From Alcanivorax sp. DSM 26293 (GTDB lineage: Bacteria; Pseudomonadota; Gammaproteobacteria; Pseudomonadales; Alcanivoracaceae), in NCBI RefSeq assembly GCF_900107995.1, contig NZ_FNUM01000001.1, forward strand, positions 724,936 through 788,935: DNA of 64,000 nucleotides, given 5' to 3'. Numbering within the stretch: the stretch's first letter is position 1; the number at the start of each line of letters is the position of its first letter. The notes beneath the pieces were generated by a model that was not told the origin of the DNA, did no database searches, and was given only the letters and a program-made list of their open reading frames with translations. This document shows, piece by piece, positions 10,869-20,758 of this stretch. The position numbers and the translations under genes are program-made.

Positions 10869-12572
10869 ATGACGCGATTCCTTTTTCTGCCACTTTGCGG
10901 CGTCCTGTTACTTAACGGCTGCGCCAGCAAGACACCGGCCCCGACAGCTGCCGAGTCACAGCCTCCTGCGGCCAATCCGCCCGCACCGAGCTATGACAGC
11001 GAGACCCTTTCCGACCTGCTGGTGGCGGAAGTGGCCGCCCAGCGCCAGTCCCTGGGCGTGACACTGGCCTATTACAGCCAGGCGGCCCGTAGCACCGGGG
11101 ATCCACAAGTGATCAGCCAGGCGGCCCAACTGGCCCATTACCTGGAAGACCATCAACAGGCCCTGGCCCTCAGCGAGCTATGGCTGGAACAGGCTCCGGC
11201 GGACGAAGAAGCCCTGCAACTGGCGATCCTTTCGGAAATCCGCCTGGGAAACATCCCCGCCGCCAGCCGCTACCTGGACATGTTGTTAGGCGAACATGGC
11301 GGTGAAGCGCTGGGCAGGCTGGTCAGCCAAGCCCGCGGACTGGATGCCCAGGGTAACCGGCAGCTGGTCGAGGCGCTGGCCCAGCTCACCGACCGGTACC
11401 CGGATCAGGCCCCGCTATGGTACGCCCGCGCCCTCTGGCTCGAGCACCAGAACGATTACGCGGGCGCCCTGGAGGCGGATGAACGGGCCCTGGACCTGAT
11501 GCCCCGGCATGAAGAAGCTCTTCTGCTCAAGGCCCAGCTGCTGCACAAATTGGGGGAAGAAAAACAGGCCCTGCGGCACCTGAAGAAACTGGTTCGCAAA
11601 TATCCCCAGGCGCGACGCCCCCGCATTACCTATATCCGCATGTTGCTGGCCACCGGCGATGCGGATAACGCCGAGAAACAGCTGGTCCGCATGGCGGAGC
11701 AATACCCGGAAGATCTGGATCTGCGCTTTTCCCTGGCGCTGCTGGCCCTGGAAGCCGGAGCCAGCGATGCCGCCCGGGGGCAACTGCACGCCCTGTTGGC
11801 GCAGAACTACCGGCCGGATGACATGCATCTCTACCTGGGACAGGCCGCCGAGCAGGCACAGGATCTGGACCGGGCCGTGGATCATTACCTGAAAGTGCAG
11901 GGTGCCCAGGCGGTCCGTGCCAATGTCCAGGCCGCACGCCTGCTCTACCAGCAGGGCAACAGCGACCAGGCAAGCGCCCTGATGGCCAGCCTGGCCAGAC
12001 AGCACCCGGAGCTGAGCACCAGTCTTACTATCACTGAAGCAGAAATGCGCAACGATCGAGGGGATCCCCGGGGGGCGCTGATCCTGCTCGACCAGGCCGT
12101 CGAGGCAGAACCGGACAATACCGAGCTCCTCTATAGCCGGGCCATGATCGCAGAGAAAACCGGCGATCTGGCAAAACTGGAACGCGACCTGCGACGGGTG
12201 CTATCCATCTCACCGGATGATGCCAGCGCACTCAACGCTTTGGGCTACACCCTGGCCAACCGCACCCAGCGCCTGGACGAGGCCTACGACTATATTTCCC
12301 GAGCGCTGGCATTACGGCCGAATGATCCGGCCATCCTGGACTCCATGGGTTGGGTGCTTTACAAGCGCGGTGAACTGGAAGCGGCCCGCGACTATTTGCG
12401 CCGGGCCTACGAAAAATTCCCTGACCCGGAGGTTGCCGCCCATTACGGTGAGGTTCTCTGGGTACTGGGTGCCCAGAATCAGGCCCGCCAAGTATGGCGC
12501 GATACCCTGCAAAGCAATCCGGACGCCCCCCATATCCGTGAAGTCATGGAAAAATTCGGAGCTCGCCTGTGA
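10869..12572 (+). CDS. Tetratricopeptide-repeat lipoprotein
   Basis: 567-residue lipoprotein with a clear signal peptide and lipobox (CGVLLLNGC, Cys at about residue 18) followed by a Pro/Ala linker and then TPR helices throughout (for example ALWLEHQNDYAGALEADERA, ALNALGYTLA, ALRPNDPAILDSMGWVLY). The residue after Cys is Ala, so outer-membrane sorting by Lol is expected. It precedes lolB with a one-codon overlap, the same order as the TPR protein upstream of lolB-ispE in Pseudomonas. TPRs suggest a scaffold role in the envelope; no specific partner is visible. Confidence 0.9.
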   Translation: MTRFLFLPLCGVLLLNGCASKTPAPTAAESQPPAANPPAPSYDSETLSDLLVAEVAAQRQSLGVTLAYYSQAARSTGDPQVISQAAQLAHYLEDHQQALALSELWLEQAPADEEALQLAILSEIRLGNIPAASRYLDMLLGEHGGEALGRLVSQARGLDAQGNRQLVEALAQLTDRYPDQAPLWYARALWLEHQNDYAGALEADERALDLMPRHEEALLLKAQLLHKLGEEKQALRHLKKLVRKYPQARRPRITYIRMLLATGDADNAEKQLVRMAEQYPEDLDLRFSLALLALEAGASDAARGQLHALLAQNYRPDDMHLYLGQAAEQAQDLDRAVDHYLKVQGAQAVRANVQAARLLYQQGNSDQASALMASLARQHPELSTSLTITEAEMRNDRGDPRGALILLDQAVEAEPDNTELLYSRAMIAEKTGDLAKLERDLRRVLSISPDDASALNALGYTLANRTQRLDEAYDYISRALALRPNDPAILDSMGWVLYKRGELEAARDYLRRAYEKFPDPEVAAHYGEVLWVLGAQNQARQVWRDTLQSNPDAPHIREVMEKFGARL

Positions 12573-13153
12573 TCCTCAGCCCCATGCGAATCCTCACCCT
12601 GGCACTGATGGCCCTGACGGTGAGTGCCTGTCAGCTGCGCCCCACTCCCTCAGCAACCTTTGACCATCCCGACCAGATCGACCGCTGGGCCATGAGTGGC
12701 AAGCTCGGCTACCGAACCGCCAATGACGGTGGCAGCGCCTCCTTCGACTGGACCCAGCAGCCCAATCGCGGCCAGATCCGCTTTTCCGGCCCCCTGGGTT
12801 TTGGTAGCGCCGACCTGCGCTGGGACAGTGGCCGGGCCGAACTGATTACGGCCAAGGAACAATACCAGGCCCGCAGCCCCGGTGAACTGGCCTGGCACCT
12901 GACCGGCTTCTGGCTCCCGGTCTCCGCCCTGCAGTACTGGGCTCGGGGCCTGCCCTGGCCTGGCGCCCGCGGCGAGGCCGACTATGACCAAAGCGGCCAT
13001 CTGCAAACCCTGCAACAGCTGGGCTGGAGCCTGGAATTCGACCGCTATCAGCCGGTAGCCGGAGTGACGCTGCCTTATCGCATCAAGGCCAGACAGAACG
13101 GCAACCGCTTCACCCTGCTGATCAAGGACTGGCAGCCCGGCCCCCGACAATGA
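12569..13153 (+). CDS. lolB: Outer-membrane lipoprotein receptor LolB
   Basis: Accepts lipoproteins from the periplasmic carrier LolA and inserts them into the outer membrane. About 194 residues with lipobox TVSAC, then the LolB beta-barrel half (WAMSGKLGYRT, FDWTQQPNRGQIRFSGPLG, WARGLPWPG). The GTG at 12569 overlaps the TPR-gene stop and has GGAG at good spacing; an ATG at 12584 would leave a shorter signal peptide. It overlaps ispE by four bases. Confidence 0.93.
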   Translation: MILSPMRILTLALMALTVSACQLRPTPSATFDHPDQIDRWAMSGKLGYRTANDGGSASFDWTQQPNRGQIRFSGPLGFGSADLRWDSGRAELITAKEQYQARSPGELAWHLTGFWLPVSALQYWARGLPWPGARGEADYDQSGHLQTLQQLGWSLEFDRYQPVAGVTLPYRIKARQNGNRFTLLIKDWQPGPRQ

Positions 13154-14058
13154 CCATGCTCACCCTCCCGGCTCCCGGCAAGCTCAACCTGTTCCTGCAC
13201 ATCACGGGTCGTCGACCGGACGGTTACCATGAGCTGCAAACCCTGTTCGCGCTGCTCGACCAGGGCGACACCCTGCATTTCACCCCGGCTGACTCCCTGA
13301 CCCTGGAATGCGACCACCCGGAGGTTCCCAGCGACGACAGCAATCTGATACTGCGCGCGGCCCGGCTCCTGCAGACCCATGCCGGCTGCCACTCCGGGGC
13401 TCGCATCCGCCTGGAAAAACACCTTCCTATGGGCGGCGGCGTTGGCGGCGGCTCCTCTGATGCTGCCACTACCCTGCTGGGGCTCAATGCCCTGTGGGGC
13501 CTGAATCTGCCCGAGGACACCCTGGCGGAACTGGGGTTATCACTGGGGGCGGATGTGCCGGTCTTTGTCCGTGGCAAAAGCGCCTGGGCGGAAGGCGTCG
13601 GAGAGCAAATCACCCCGGTTTCACTGCCGAACGATGATTTTTTGGTCATTCACCCGGGAATTCATGTGTCAACTGCTCGAATTTTCGGCGACCGGCAATT
13701 GACAAGGGATACCCCCGTCAGTAAATTACCGGCCTCGCTTGAGGTGGTGCTGACCCGCGACTTTCGCAATGACTGTGAAGCGGCAGCAATACGGCAATTT
13801 CCGCAAATCGGGGAGTTGCTTCACTGGCTCAGGCAGCATACGGGAAATGCCCGTATGACCGGTACCGGCGCTTGTTGTTTTGCACGCCTCACCGGACCGC
13901 AACAGGGGCAGCATTTGCTGCAACAGTTGCCACAACACTGGACAGGTTTCGTCGCTCGAAGCTGTAATACTTCTCCTCTCCACCAGACACTGGGAGAGAC
14001 ACTGGCGAAGTTTCGAGAGACACAGAATTCAGGCAACTCTGCACAAACGAGTAAATAG
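13150..14058 (+). CDS. ispE: 4-diphosphocytidyl-2-C-methyl-D-erythritol kinase
   Basis: GHMP kinase of the non-mevalonate isoprenoid pathway; phosphorylates the 2-hydroxyl of CDP-ME. 302 residues. Begins with the substrate-site APGKLNLFLHITGRRPDGYHEL; ATP-binding loop is PMGGGVGGGSSDAATTL. The C-terminus runs about 20 residues past the usual end (after the SPLHQTLG segment, compare E. coli at 283), and that extension looks non-conserved. Start overlaps lolB. Confidence 0.96.
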   Translation: MTMLTLPAPGKLNLFLHITGRRPDGYHELQTLFALLDQGDTLHFTPADSLTLECDHPEVPSDDSNLILRAARLLQTHAGCHSGARIRLEKHLPMGGGVGGGSSDAATTLLGLNALWGLNLPEDTLAELGLSLGADVPVFVRGKSAWAEGVGEQITPVSLPNDDFLVIHPGIHVSTARIFGDRQLTRDTPVSKLPASLEVVLTRDFRNDCEAAAIRQFPQIGELLHWLRQHTGNARMTGTGACCFARLTGPQQGQHLLQQLPQHWTGFVARSCNTSPLHQTLGETLAKFRETQNSGNSAQTSK

Positions 14059-14079
14059 TGCAGACCTGAGACCGAGTGT

Positions 14080-14155
14080 TGGGGTATAGCCAAGTTGGTA
14101 AGGCAACGGGTTTTGATCCCGTGATTCCCAGGTTCGAGTCCTGGTACCCCAGCCA
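14080..14155 (+). tRNA. tRNA-Gln (anticodon UUG)
   Basis: Complete cloverleaf: acceptor TGGGGTA pairs with TACCCCA, D-arm GCCAAGTTGGTAAGGC, anticodon stem ACGGG/CCCGT around TTTTGAT (anticodon TTG), T-arm CCAGG-TTCGAGT-CCTGG, and an encoded CCA end. It closely resembles E. coli tRNA-Gln. It lies between ispE and prs, as in Pseudomonas. Confidence 0.98.
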
Positions 14156-14224
14156 TTTTCTTGCCCGGAGCCCTCCCCCCTTTCCTCGGAGGCTCCCGAA
14201 ATTCACGACTCAAGAGGGACGCCA

Positions 14225-15184
14225 GTGTCCAAACTCGTCGTTTTCACCGGTAACGCTAATCCCGAACTGGCCCAGGCCATGGTCAAACACCTGAACCTGC
14301 CCATTGGCAATGCCGATGTGGGCACCTTCAGTGATGGTGAAGTGGCCGTGGAAATCCAGGAAAACGTGCGCGGCAAAGACGTCTTTATCGTGCAATCCAC
14401 CTGCAATCCCACCAACAACAACATCATGGAGTTGCTGGTGATGGCCGACGCCCTGCGTCGCTCCTCTGCAGGCCGGATTACCGCCGTGATGCCCTATTTC
14501 GGTTACGCCCGCCAGGATCGCCGGGTGCGTTCCGCCCGGGTACCGATCACCGCCAAGGTGGTCGCCGACATGATCACCGCCGTGGGTATCGACCGGGTTG
14601 TCACCGTCGACCTGCATGCCGACCAGATTCAGGGCTTCTTCGACATTCCGGTGGACAACGTCTACGCCACCCCGCTGATTGTGGCGGACATCGAGCGCCA
14701 GAATCACGATGACCTGATGGTGGTATCCCCGGATGTGGGCGGTGTGGTCCGCGCCCGTGCACTGGCCAAGCAGCTTAACGACGCCGATCTGGCCATCATC
14801 GACAAGCGCCGCCCCAAGGCCAACGTGTCCCAGGTGATGCACATCATCGGTGAAGTAGAAGGCCGCACCTGTATTCTGGTGGACGATATGGTCGATACTG
14901 CCGGCACCCTCTGCAAGGCCGCCCAGGCCCTGAAAGACCATGGTGCCGCCAAGGTCTACGCCTATATCACCCACCCGGTACTGTCCGGCCCGGCCATCGA
15001 CAACATCGCCAACAGCGCCCTGGATCAACTGGTGGTCACGGACACCATCCCGCTGTCTGAAGCGGGACGCGCCTGTGCCAACATCCGCGTGCTCAGCCTG
15101 GCCCCGATGCTGGCCGAAACCATCCGCCGGGTGAACAACGAAGAGTCCCTGAGCGCCATGTTCGACCGGCTGGAGCTGGTGTAA
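14225..15184 (+). CDS. prs: Ribose-phosphate pyrophosphokinase
   Basis: Makes PRPP from ribose-5-phosphate and ATP for nucleotide, His, Trp and NAD synthesis. 319 residues. GTG start behind AGAGGGAC. Signature segments: [10 protein letters not shown] at the N-terminus, [29 protein letters not shown] and the PRPP-loop [12 protein letters not shown]. Downstream of tRNA-Gln and followed by a strong terminator. Confidence 0.98.
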   Translation: MSKLVVFTGNANPELAQAMVKHLNLPIGNADVGTFSDGEVAVEIQENVRGKDVFIVQSTCNPTNNNIMELLVMADALRRSSAGRITAVMPYFGYARQDRRVRSARVPITAKVVADMITAVGIDRVVTVDLHADQIQGFFDIPVDNVYATPLIVADIERQNHDDLMVVSPDVGGVVRARALAKQLNDADLAIIDKRRPKANVSQVMHIIGEVEGRTCILVDDMVDTAGTLCKAAQALKDHGAAKVYAYITHPVLSGPAIDNIANSALDQLVVTDTIPLSEAGRACANIRVLSLAPMLAETIRRVNNEESLSAMFDRLELV

Positions 15185-15192
15185 ATCAGCGG

Positions 15193-15337
15193 CAAGCATC
15201 AAGCTACAAGCTTCAACACGGCATGAATTGTTGCCAGCTTGAAGCCCCTGAGGCCGCGCACAGCTCCTGTGCGCGGCCTCTTTCATTCCGGGCTACCCCG
15301 ATGCCAAACCGTGTTGCAGCTTGTAGCTTGCGGCTTG
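15193..15337. repeat. Inverted periodic repeats bracketing the prs terminator
   Basis: Left arm 15193-15221 and right arm 15309-15337 are inverted copies (26 of 29 identical) built from CAAGCTACAAGCTTCAA-type units of about ten bases, ending CAACACGG. The prs terminator lies between them. Confidence 0.75.
15250..15284 (+). terminator. Intrinsic terminator of prs
   Basis: GAGGCCGCGCACAG (15250-15263) pairs perfectly with CTGTGCGCGGCCTC (15267-15280) over a CTC loop, followed by TTTC. Confidence 0.9.
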
Positions 15338-15349
15338 AAGCCCTTTCCG

Positions 15350-15379
15350 CTGGCACGCAGCGCCTTTTTCATGCATAAT
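15350..15379 (+). promoter_or_regulatory. rplY: Candidate promoter of rplY-pth
   Basis: CTGGCA (15350-15355), 18 bases, CATAAT (15374-15379), followed by a GC-only discriminator CGCGCCC. GC-rich discriminators are typical of growth-rate or ppGpp-controlled translation genes, which would suit a ribosomal protein. Confidence 0.4.
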
Positions 15380-15466
15380 CGCGCCCCCGCGGAATCCTCC
15401 GTGGTTCTATCAACCTCTCCGGCAGACCTGGTCGCGGGACGCCCGAGAGCTTACTGGAGACATATC

Positions 15467-16108
15467 ATGTCCAATGATTTCCTGCTGAATGCAGAAGCCC
15501 GCAGCGACATGGGGAAAGGTGCGAGCCGCCGCCTGCGTCGTCTGCAAGAACGTGTTCCCGGCATCATCTATGGTGGCGACGCCGAGCCGCAGATGATCAG
15601 CGTGGAGCTGCGTGAACTGAAAAAGGCTCTGGAAACCGAAGCCTTCTACAGCCACGTGCTGACCCTGAAACTGGACGGCGCCAATGTGCAGGCGGTACTG
15701 CGTGACATGCAGCGCCACCCGGCTAAAGGCCACCCGACCCACGTGGACTTCCTGCGTGTGGACAAGACTCACAAGATCACCATGAATGTGCCCCTGCACT
15801 TCATCAATGAAGAAAGCTCCATTGGTGTGAAGAAACAGGGCGGTGAGATCCACCACAATATTTCCGAGGTGGAAGTCAGCTGTCTGCCGCAGAACCTGCC
15901 CGAGTTCATCGAAGTGGACATGGCAGCGGTCGAACTGGACAGCATTGTTCACCTGTCTGATCTGAAACTGCCCAAGGGCGTGGAGCTGACCCAGCTCTCA
16001 CTGGGCGATGATCACGACCAGCCGGTAGCCGCTATCCATGCGCCGAAAGTTCGTGCGTCTGCTGACGACGAAGACGGCGAAAGCGAAGAAGCCGCTGGCG
16101 AGGAATAA
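15467..16108 (+). CDS. rplY: Ribosomal protein bL25, Ctc/TL5 long form
   Basis: 5S rRNA-binding protein of the large subunit. 213 residues: N-terminal L25 domain ([26 protein letters not shown]) followed by the C-terminal TL5/Ctc beta domain ([23 protein letters not shown]), and an acidic tail ([14 protein letters not shown]). This two-domain form is about twice the E. coli protein. ATG 15467 follows ACTGGAGAC; reading further upstream would run into the repeat-containing spacer. pth starts eight bases after the stop. Confidence 0.97.
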   Translation: MSNDFLLNAEARSDMGKGASRRLRRLQERVPGIIYGGDAEPQMISVELRELKKALETEAFYSHVLTLKLDGANVQAVLRDMQRHPAKGHPTHVDFLRVDKTHKITMNVPLHFINEESSIGVKKQGGEIHHNISEVEVSCLPQNLPEFIEVDMAAVELDSIVHLSDLKLPKGVELTQLSLGDDHDQPVAAIHAPKVRASADDEDGESEEAAGEE

Positions 16109-16116
16109 GACGCACT

Positions 16117-16710
16117 GTGGCTGTGGCGGAAACGGTTCGACTGATCGTAGGCCTGGGTAACCCGGGCCGCGAATACGAGGACACCCGCCACAATGCCGGC
16201 GTCTGGTATGTGGACGCCCTGGCCCGTCGCCAGGGCGTTTTCCTTTCTGAAGACAAGAAATATTTCGGCCTTACCGGCACCTTTACCTTCGAAGGCGAAA
16301 CCATTCGTCTGCTGGTCCCCACGACCTTTATGAACCGCAGTGGTCAGGCCACCGCCGCTCTGGCGAACTTCTTCAAGATACCTGTCACCCAGATTCTCGT
16401 CGCCCACGACGAACTGGACCTGCCCCCCGGCTGCGCCCGCTTCAAGCAAGGCGGCGGCCATGGCGGCCATAACGGGCTGCGCGACATTATCAGCAAGCAT
16501 GGCAACAGCCGTGACTTCTATCGGCTGCGCATCGGCATCGGCCACCCCGGCTCCGCTGACCGCGTCACCCCCCATGTGCTCAACAAGCCCTCCCAGGCCG
16601 ATCGCGACCTGATCGACCGCGCCATCGACGAAGCGGTCTATCACACCGCCGACATGCTGCGCGGGGATTTGAACGGGGCAATGAACCGACTCAACGGGTT
16701 CAAGGCTTAA
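16117..16710 (+). CDS. pth: Peptidyl-tRNA hydrolase
   Basis: Recycles peptidyl-tRNA released by ribosome drop-off. 197 residues, GTG start. Catalytic His in DTRHNAG, Asp in [11 protein letters not shown], and binding Asn in GGHNGLRDI and FMNRSG. Co-transcribed with rplY. Confidence 0.97.
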   Translation: MAVAETVRLIVGLGNPGREYEDTRHNAGVWYVDALARRQGVFLSEDKKYFGLTGTFTFEGETIRLLVPTTFMNRSGQATAALANFFKIPVTQILVAHDELDLPPGCARFKQGGGHGGHNGLRDIISKHGNSRDFYRLRIGIGHPGSADRVTPHVLNKPSQADRDLIDRAIDEAVYHTADMLRGDLNGAMNRLNGFKA

Positions 16711-16732
16711 AGGCAGGTACGAGTTGCGAGCA

Positions 16733-16758
16733 GCGGGTTTCGAACACCGCAAACCCGC
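16733..16758. terminator. Hairpin between convergent pth and GST genes
   Basis: GCGGGTTT (16733-16740) pairs with AAACCCGC (16751-16758). No T-run, so efficiency is uncertain. Confidence 0.4.
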
Positions 16759-16778
16759 GCCTACCTCATCACTGATTC

Positions 16779-17519
16779 TTACCTATCTTCCGCGTACCTC
16801 GCCAGCAGCCACTCTCCGGCTGGCCGGGATCGCCATTTTTCGATCTGTTTGCGCAACGCTGGCGACAGTGTTGTTTCATCGAACAAGTCCCAGGGCGAAC
16901 CTTTCGGGCTCACCAATGGCGCCATCATGCTGGCAGCCGTGATATCCGCCAGACTGAAGCGATCGCCAACCAGATATTGCCCCTTGCCTTTCTTCAGCTC
17001 GCTCTCCAACAGTGCCAAGCCCTCCTCAACGCGCTGTTCGGATCGCATCACCCATTGCGGATTGATGGCATAGCCGCGCCGAATGGCCTCCCGAACCAGC
17101 GGCCTGGCCACCCGTTCCAGGGGGCCGGGCAAGCCGCAATCGCCCACCAGGGCTCTCATCACTTCCGGCCGATCAAGGACCTGGCCGTACACCCAACGCC
17201 GAACATGGACGCCATAGCGATCAAACTGCTGCTCCAGCTCAATCACCCGGGCGCGGGCATCACTGGCCCGTGGCAACAGTGACGGCTCCGGGTAATATTT
17301 CTCCAGGTAATAGGCAATCCGGGTGGAGTCACTGATCCTGCGTTTACCGTCGCGCAGCAGGGGCACCGTATTGGCGCGGGCCAGCCACTGGGTACGCACC
17401 CGGTGGGCCACGGGCAACAGATTGGCCGTTCGGTACGCCAGGCCCTTGTGGTCCAGCTGCCAACGGGACTTCTCGCAGTAATGAGAGATCGGGAACTGGT
17501 AAAGGATGCGCTCGGCCAT
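16779..17519 (-). CDS. Glutathione S-transferase family protein
   Basis: 246-residue soluble protein with an N-terminal thioredoxin-like GST domain (LYQFPISHYCEKSRWQL; the SxxC pair lies at the glutathione site), VPLLRDGKRRISDSTRIAYYLE for gamma-glutamyl recognition, and an all-helical C-terminal domain (YLVGDRFSLADITAASM). A Ser/Cys active site suggests thiol-transfer or dehalogenation chemistry rather than a Tyr GST. Substrate unknown. Convergent with pth. Confidence 0.88.
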   Translation of the reverse strand: MAERILYQFPISHYCEKSRWQLDHKGLAYRTANLLPVAHRVRTQWLARANTVPLLRDGKRRISDSTRIAYYLEKYYPEPSLLPRASDARARVIELEQQFDRYGVHVRRWVYGQVLDRPEVMRALVGDCGLPGPLERVARPLVREAIRRGYAINPQWVMRSEQRVEEGLALLESELKKGKGQYLVGDRFSLADITAASMMAPLVSPKGSPWDLFDETTLSPALRKQIEKWRSRPAGEWLLARYAEDR

Positions 17520-17702
17520 GGTGACTCTTGTTCAGTTGACGGACTTGCAGTCTAGCCCGCCCCCGCCATGTCGGTAGCGGCAACAGCGCCTGGTACAGTC
17601 GTCCCGCCAGCAACCCCCGGGTTCGCCGCGAAATGCCCGGCGGTGGTCGCTTTTTGAACCCGCCTTGAGTAGCATTGCGCCCTCGAAAAACGGAGGTCTG
17701 TT

Positions 17703-18794
17703 ATGGGTTTCAAATGCGGTATCGTCGGTCTGCCCAACGTGGGCAAATCCACCCTGTTCAACGCGCTGACCAAAGCGGGGATTGATGCCGAGAACTTCCC
17801 GTTCTGCACCATTGAGCCCAATACCGGTGTGGTTCCGGTGCCAGACCCCCGTCTGGACAAGCTCTCCGCCATTGTCAGCCCGGAACGGATCATGCCCGCC
17901 ACCATGGAATTCGTGGATATCGCCGGCCTGGTGGCCGGGGCGTCCAAGGGCGAAGGCCTGGGCAACAAGTTTCTGGCCAATATCCGTGAAACCGATGCCA
18001 TCGCCCATGTGGTGCGCTGCTTCGATGACGAGAACGTGATCCATGTGTCCGGCAAGGTGTCCCCCCTGGACGACATCTCCGTGATCAACACCGAGCTGGC
18101 CCTGGCCGACCTGGATACGGTGGAAAAAGCCCACCTGCGGGCCACCAAGGCCGCCAAGGGACAGGACAAGGATGCCAAAGGCCTGCTGCCGGTACTGGAC
18201 AAGGTGCTGCCCGTTCTCAACGAAGGTGAACCGGCCCGCTCCGTGGATCTGAACGATGATGAGCGCAAGGCCATCAAGAGCCTGAACCTGCTGACCCTGA
18301 AGCCGACCATGTACATCGCCAACGTGGACGAAGGCGGCTTTGAGGACAACGCCCTGCTGGACGCCGTGCGCGAACTGGCGGAGAAGGAAAATTCCTCCGT
18401 GGTGCCTATCTGCGCCAAGATCGAATCGGAAATTGCCGAGCTGGACGACGAAGAAAAGGCCGACTTCCTGGCCGACCTGGGCATGGAAGAGCCGGGCCTG
18501 AACCGGGTCATCCGTGCCGGCTTCAACCTGCTCGGTCTGCAGACCTACTTCACGGCGGGCAAGAAGGAAGTGCGCGCCTGGACCGTCCGTGTTGGCGCCA
18601 CCGCCCCCCAGGCCGCCGGTGTGATCCACACCGATTTCGAAAAAGGTTTCATCCGCGCCGAAGTCACCGCCTATGAAGACTACATCGAGCATAACGGCGA
18701 AGCCGGCGCCAAGGATGCCGGTAAATGGCGCCTGGAAGGCAAGGAATACATCGTCAAGGATGGGGATGTCGTGCACTTCCGGTTTAACGTCTGA
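17703..18794 (+). CDS. ychF: Ribosome-binding ATPase YchF (OLA1 family)
   Basis: TRAFAC-class P-loop protein that prefers ATP to GTP, binds ribosomes and is linked to oxidative-stress control. 363 residues, identical to the E. coli length. Walker A in [15 protein letters not shown], switch/Walker [18 protein letters not shown], coiled-coil insert, and C-terminal TGS domain ([18 protein letters not shown]). Good site CGGAGGTCTGTT before ATG 17703. Confidence 0.98.
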   Translation: MGFKCGIVGLPNVGKSTLFNALTKAGIDAENFPFCTIEPNTGVVPVPDPRLDKLSAIVSPERIMPATMEFVDIAGLVAGASKGEGLGNKFLANIRETDAIAHVVRCFDDENVIHVSGKVSPLDDISVINTELALADLDTVEKAHLRATKAAKGQDKDAKGLLPVLDKVLPVLNEGEPARSVDLNDDERKAIKSLNLLTLKPTMYIANVDEGGFEDNALLDAVRELAEKENSSVVPICAKIESEIAELDDEEKADFLADLGMEEPGLNRVIRAGFNLLGLQTYFTAGKKEVRAWTVRVGATAPQAAGVIHTDFEKGFIRAEVTAYEDYIEHNGEAGAKDAGKWRLEGKEYIVKDGDVVHFRFNV

Positions 18795-18798
18795 GTCG

Positions 18799-18943
18799 CA
18801 AGTTAAAAGTTGAAAGTTCAAACACGGGCCAAGTTCGCCATGTGTTGAAACGAAAGAGGCCGCGCCCAAACCTTGGGCGCGGCCTCTTTGCTTTCCGCTC
18901 ACACTAAAACCGTCTCGCGTTTCAACTTTGCACTTTCAACTTG
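18799..18943. repeat. Inverted periodic repeats bracketing the ychF/cysE terminator
   Basis: Left arm 18799-18823 and right arm 18919-18943 are inverted (21 of 25 identical), made of AAGTTGAAAGTT-like units. Same nested layout as at prs but with a different unit sequence. Confidence 0.75.
18853..18889. terminator. Bidirectional terminator between ychF and cysE
   Basis: A perfect 17-bp stem: 18853-18869 pairs with 18873-18889 over ACC; A-run on one side and T-run on the other serve both convergent genes. The core GAGGCCGCGC..GCGCGGCCTC matches the prs terminator. Confidence 0.92.
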
Positions 18944-18953
18944 AAACGGCTCT

Positions 18954-19721
18954 TCAATCTGTTCCGCCGGCATTCACTGGCTCGAAATCCTCGTCCTTCA
19001 ATTCCGGCAGTTTCTCGTCACAGCCCTGAATGCCCTGCTTCTTCAGATTGGTGCAGACCCGGTCCAGCTTGTTGTCGACCGCGTGCATGTGATCGAGCAG
19101 CAGGTGGATGGCTTCGGCTACCGGGTCCGGCATATCGTTGCTGACCCCATAGGCCTGGAATCCGATTTTTTCTGCCATCTGCTGGCGGTTCTTTTCCTGT
19201 TCCGTGATCGGCTTGCTGACCACCCGGCCGGGGATACCGATGACGGTGGCGCCTTCGGGGACTTCCTTGGTGACCACCGAGTTGGAACCGATCTTGGCAT
19301 TCTTGTGCACGGTAAACGGCCCCAGCACCTTGGCGCCGGCACCGACCACCACACCGTCCTCCAGGGTCGGATGGCGCTTGCCCTTGTTCCAGCTGGTGCC
19401 GCCCAGGGTAACGCCGTGGTAGAGCGTCACGTCATCGCCGATTTCCGCGGTTTCGCCGATCACCACGCCCATGCCGTGATCGATAAAGAAGCGTCGACCG
19501 ATCTTGGCACCAGGGTGGATCTCGATACCCGTCATCCAGCGGGCGAAAGTGGAAACAAATCTCGCCAGCTGCTTGAAGTTCCGTTTCCACAGGGCGTGGG
19601 CGAGGCGGTGGAACAGCACGGCGTGCAGGCCCGGGTAGTTCAGCAACACCTCCAGGGTGTTACGTGCCGCCGGGTCCCGGTGGAATACCGACGCGATGTC
19701 CTCGCGTACTCGATCAAACAT
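18954..19721 (-). CDS. cysE: Serine O-acetyltransferase
   Basis: Makes O-acetylserine, the acceptor for sulphide in cysteine synthesis. 255 residues: N-terminal helical domain ([20 protein letters not shown]), left-handed beta-helix of hexapeptide repeats ([22 protein letters not shown]; active-site His in FIDHG), [12 protein letters not shown], and a longer C-terminal tail of the EpsC type. Downstream of trmJ as is common; the usual following iscRSUA cluster is absent and ychF lies there instead. Confidence 0.95.
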   Translation of the reverse strand: MFDRVREDIASVFHRDPAARNTLEVLLNYPGLHAVLFHRLAHALWKRNFKQLARFVSTFARWMTGIEIHPGAKIGRRFFIDHGMGVVIGETAEIGDDVTLYHGVTLGGTSWNKGKRHPTLEDGVVVGAGAKVLGPFTVHKNAKIGSNSVVTKEVPEGATVIGIPGRVVSKPITEQEKNRQQMAEKIGFQAYGVSNDMPDPVAEAIHLLLDHMHAVDNKLDRVCTNLKKQGIQGCDEKLPELKDEDFEPVNAGGTD

Positions 19722-19770
19722 AGATACCTCGTCTCAGGCGTAACCGGTTGGATACCACGGGGAGCGGGAA

Positions 19771-20544
19771 CTATTCCCCGTCATTCCGCGGCATTTTTCT
19801 TTCCAGCGCCACCAGCACACCACGCAGAATGCTCATTTCCATTTTGTCCGGTCGCGCGCGCATAAACAAACGGCGCATGCGCGTCATGACCTGGCCCGGC
19901 TGCTGCGGATTCAGGAAACCGCTTTGCGCCATGACCTTTTCCAGATGATCGAGAAAACCGGCCACGGCCTCGTTACTGGCCAGTGGCTCATCCCAGAACA
20001 TCTCCGGCAGCGGCATGGCCTCGCGGCGGGAACGGGCTTCCTTCAGATCAAAATCGTCTCCCAACAGAGCCATGCGCAGCTCGTAACTGATTAATTGGAC
20101 CGCCGACGCCACATTCAAGACCCCGTACTCGGGATTGGTGGGCACGCTCACATGCAGATTGCAGCGGCGCAGCTCATCATTGGTGAGCCCGCGGTCCTCG
20201 CGACCGAACAGCACCGCAATACGGGTGTCATCCGGCTCGTGGGACAATTGCGCCGCCAGTTGCCGGGGCGTGAGGCACGGCCAGGGGATACGACGCTGAC
20301 GGGCGCTGGTGCCGATTACCAGGGTGGCCCCCTCCAGGGCTTCGTCCAGGGTCTGGCAGACCTGCGCAGCTTCCAGCACATCCCCGGCCCCGGAGGCCCG
20401 GGCGGTGGCTTCCACGGACGGATAATCCCGCGGCTGTATCAGCCTCAGGTCCGACAGCCCCATGGTTTTCATGGCCCGGGCTGCGGCACCGATGTTGCCG
20501 GGATGGGTGGTTTCCACCATCACAATACGCACATTTTCTAGCAT
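19771..20544 (-). CDS. trmJ: tRNA (cytidine/uridine-2'-O-)-methyltransferase TrmJ
   Basis: SPOUT-family enzyme that 2'-O-methylates position 32 of several tRNAs. 257 residues starting LENVRIVMVETTHPGNIGAAAR; the knot motifs FGREDRGLTNDEL and NVASAVQLISYELR are visible. ATG 20544 has CAGGTACC upstream; a longer start at 20607 adds an unconserved 21 residues. Divergent from suhB and upstream of cysE, matching enterobacterial and pseudomonad order. Confidence 0.95.
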   Translation of the reverse strand: MLENVRIVMVETTHPGNIGAAARAMKTMGLSDLRLIQPRDYPSVEATARASGAGDVLEAAQVCQTLDEALEGATLVIGTSARQRRIPWPCLTPRQLAAQLSHEPDDTRIAVLFGREDRGLTNDELRRCNLHVSVPTNPEYGVLNVASAVQLISYELRMALLGDDFDLKEARSRREAMPLPEMFWDEPLASNEAVAGFLDHLEKVMAQSGFLNPQQPGQVMTRMRRLFMRARPDKMEMSILRGVLVALERKMPRNDGE

Positions 20545-20689
20545 GTAAGGTACCTGTACACGGGTCTGGCCGGAAAAGGCGGCAATGTTATCATGAGAAA
20601 CTGCCAATTATCCCTTGCCCGAGAGGCCCCGGTGCCCGGGAAAGGCAATTAAGCGGTTTCCAACGCTGCCCTGAACGCACCGGCTCTGC

Positions 20690-20695
20690 TACAAT
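20690..20695 (+). promoter_or_regulatory. suhB: Candidate -10 box of suhB
   Basis: TACAAT followed by the GC-rich discriminator CCGCGCCCC, 64 bases before the ATG. No good -35 box is seen at 16-18 bases. Confidence 0.4.
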
Positions 20696-20758
20696 CCGCG
20701 CCCCGGCAAGGCACCCTGCCCGCCGGCGCTCTTTGACAACTTTTTTGAGGACAGATGC

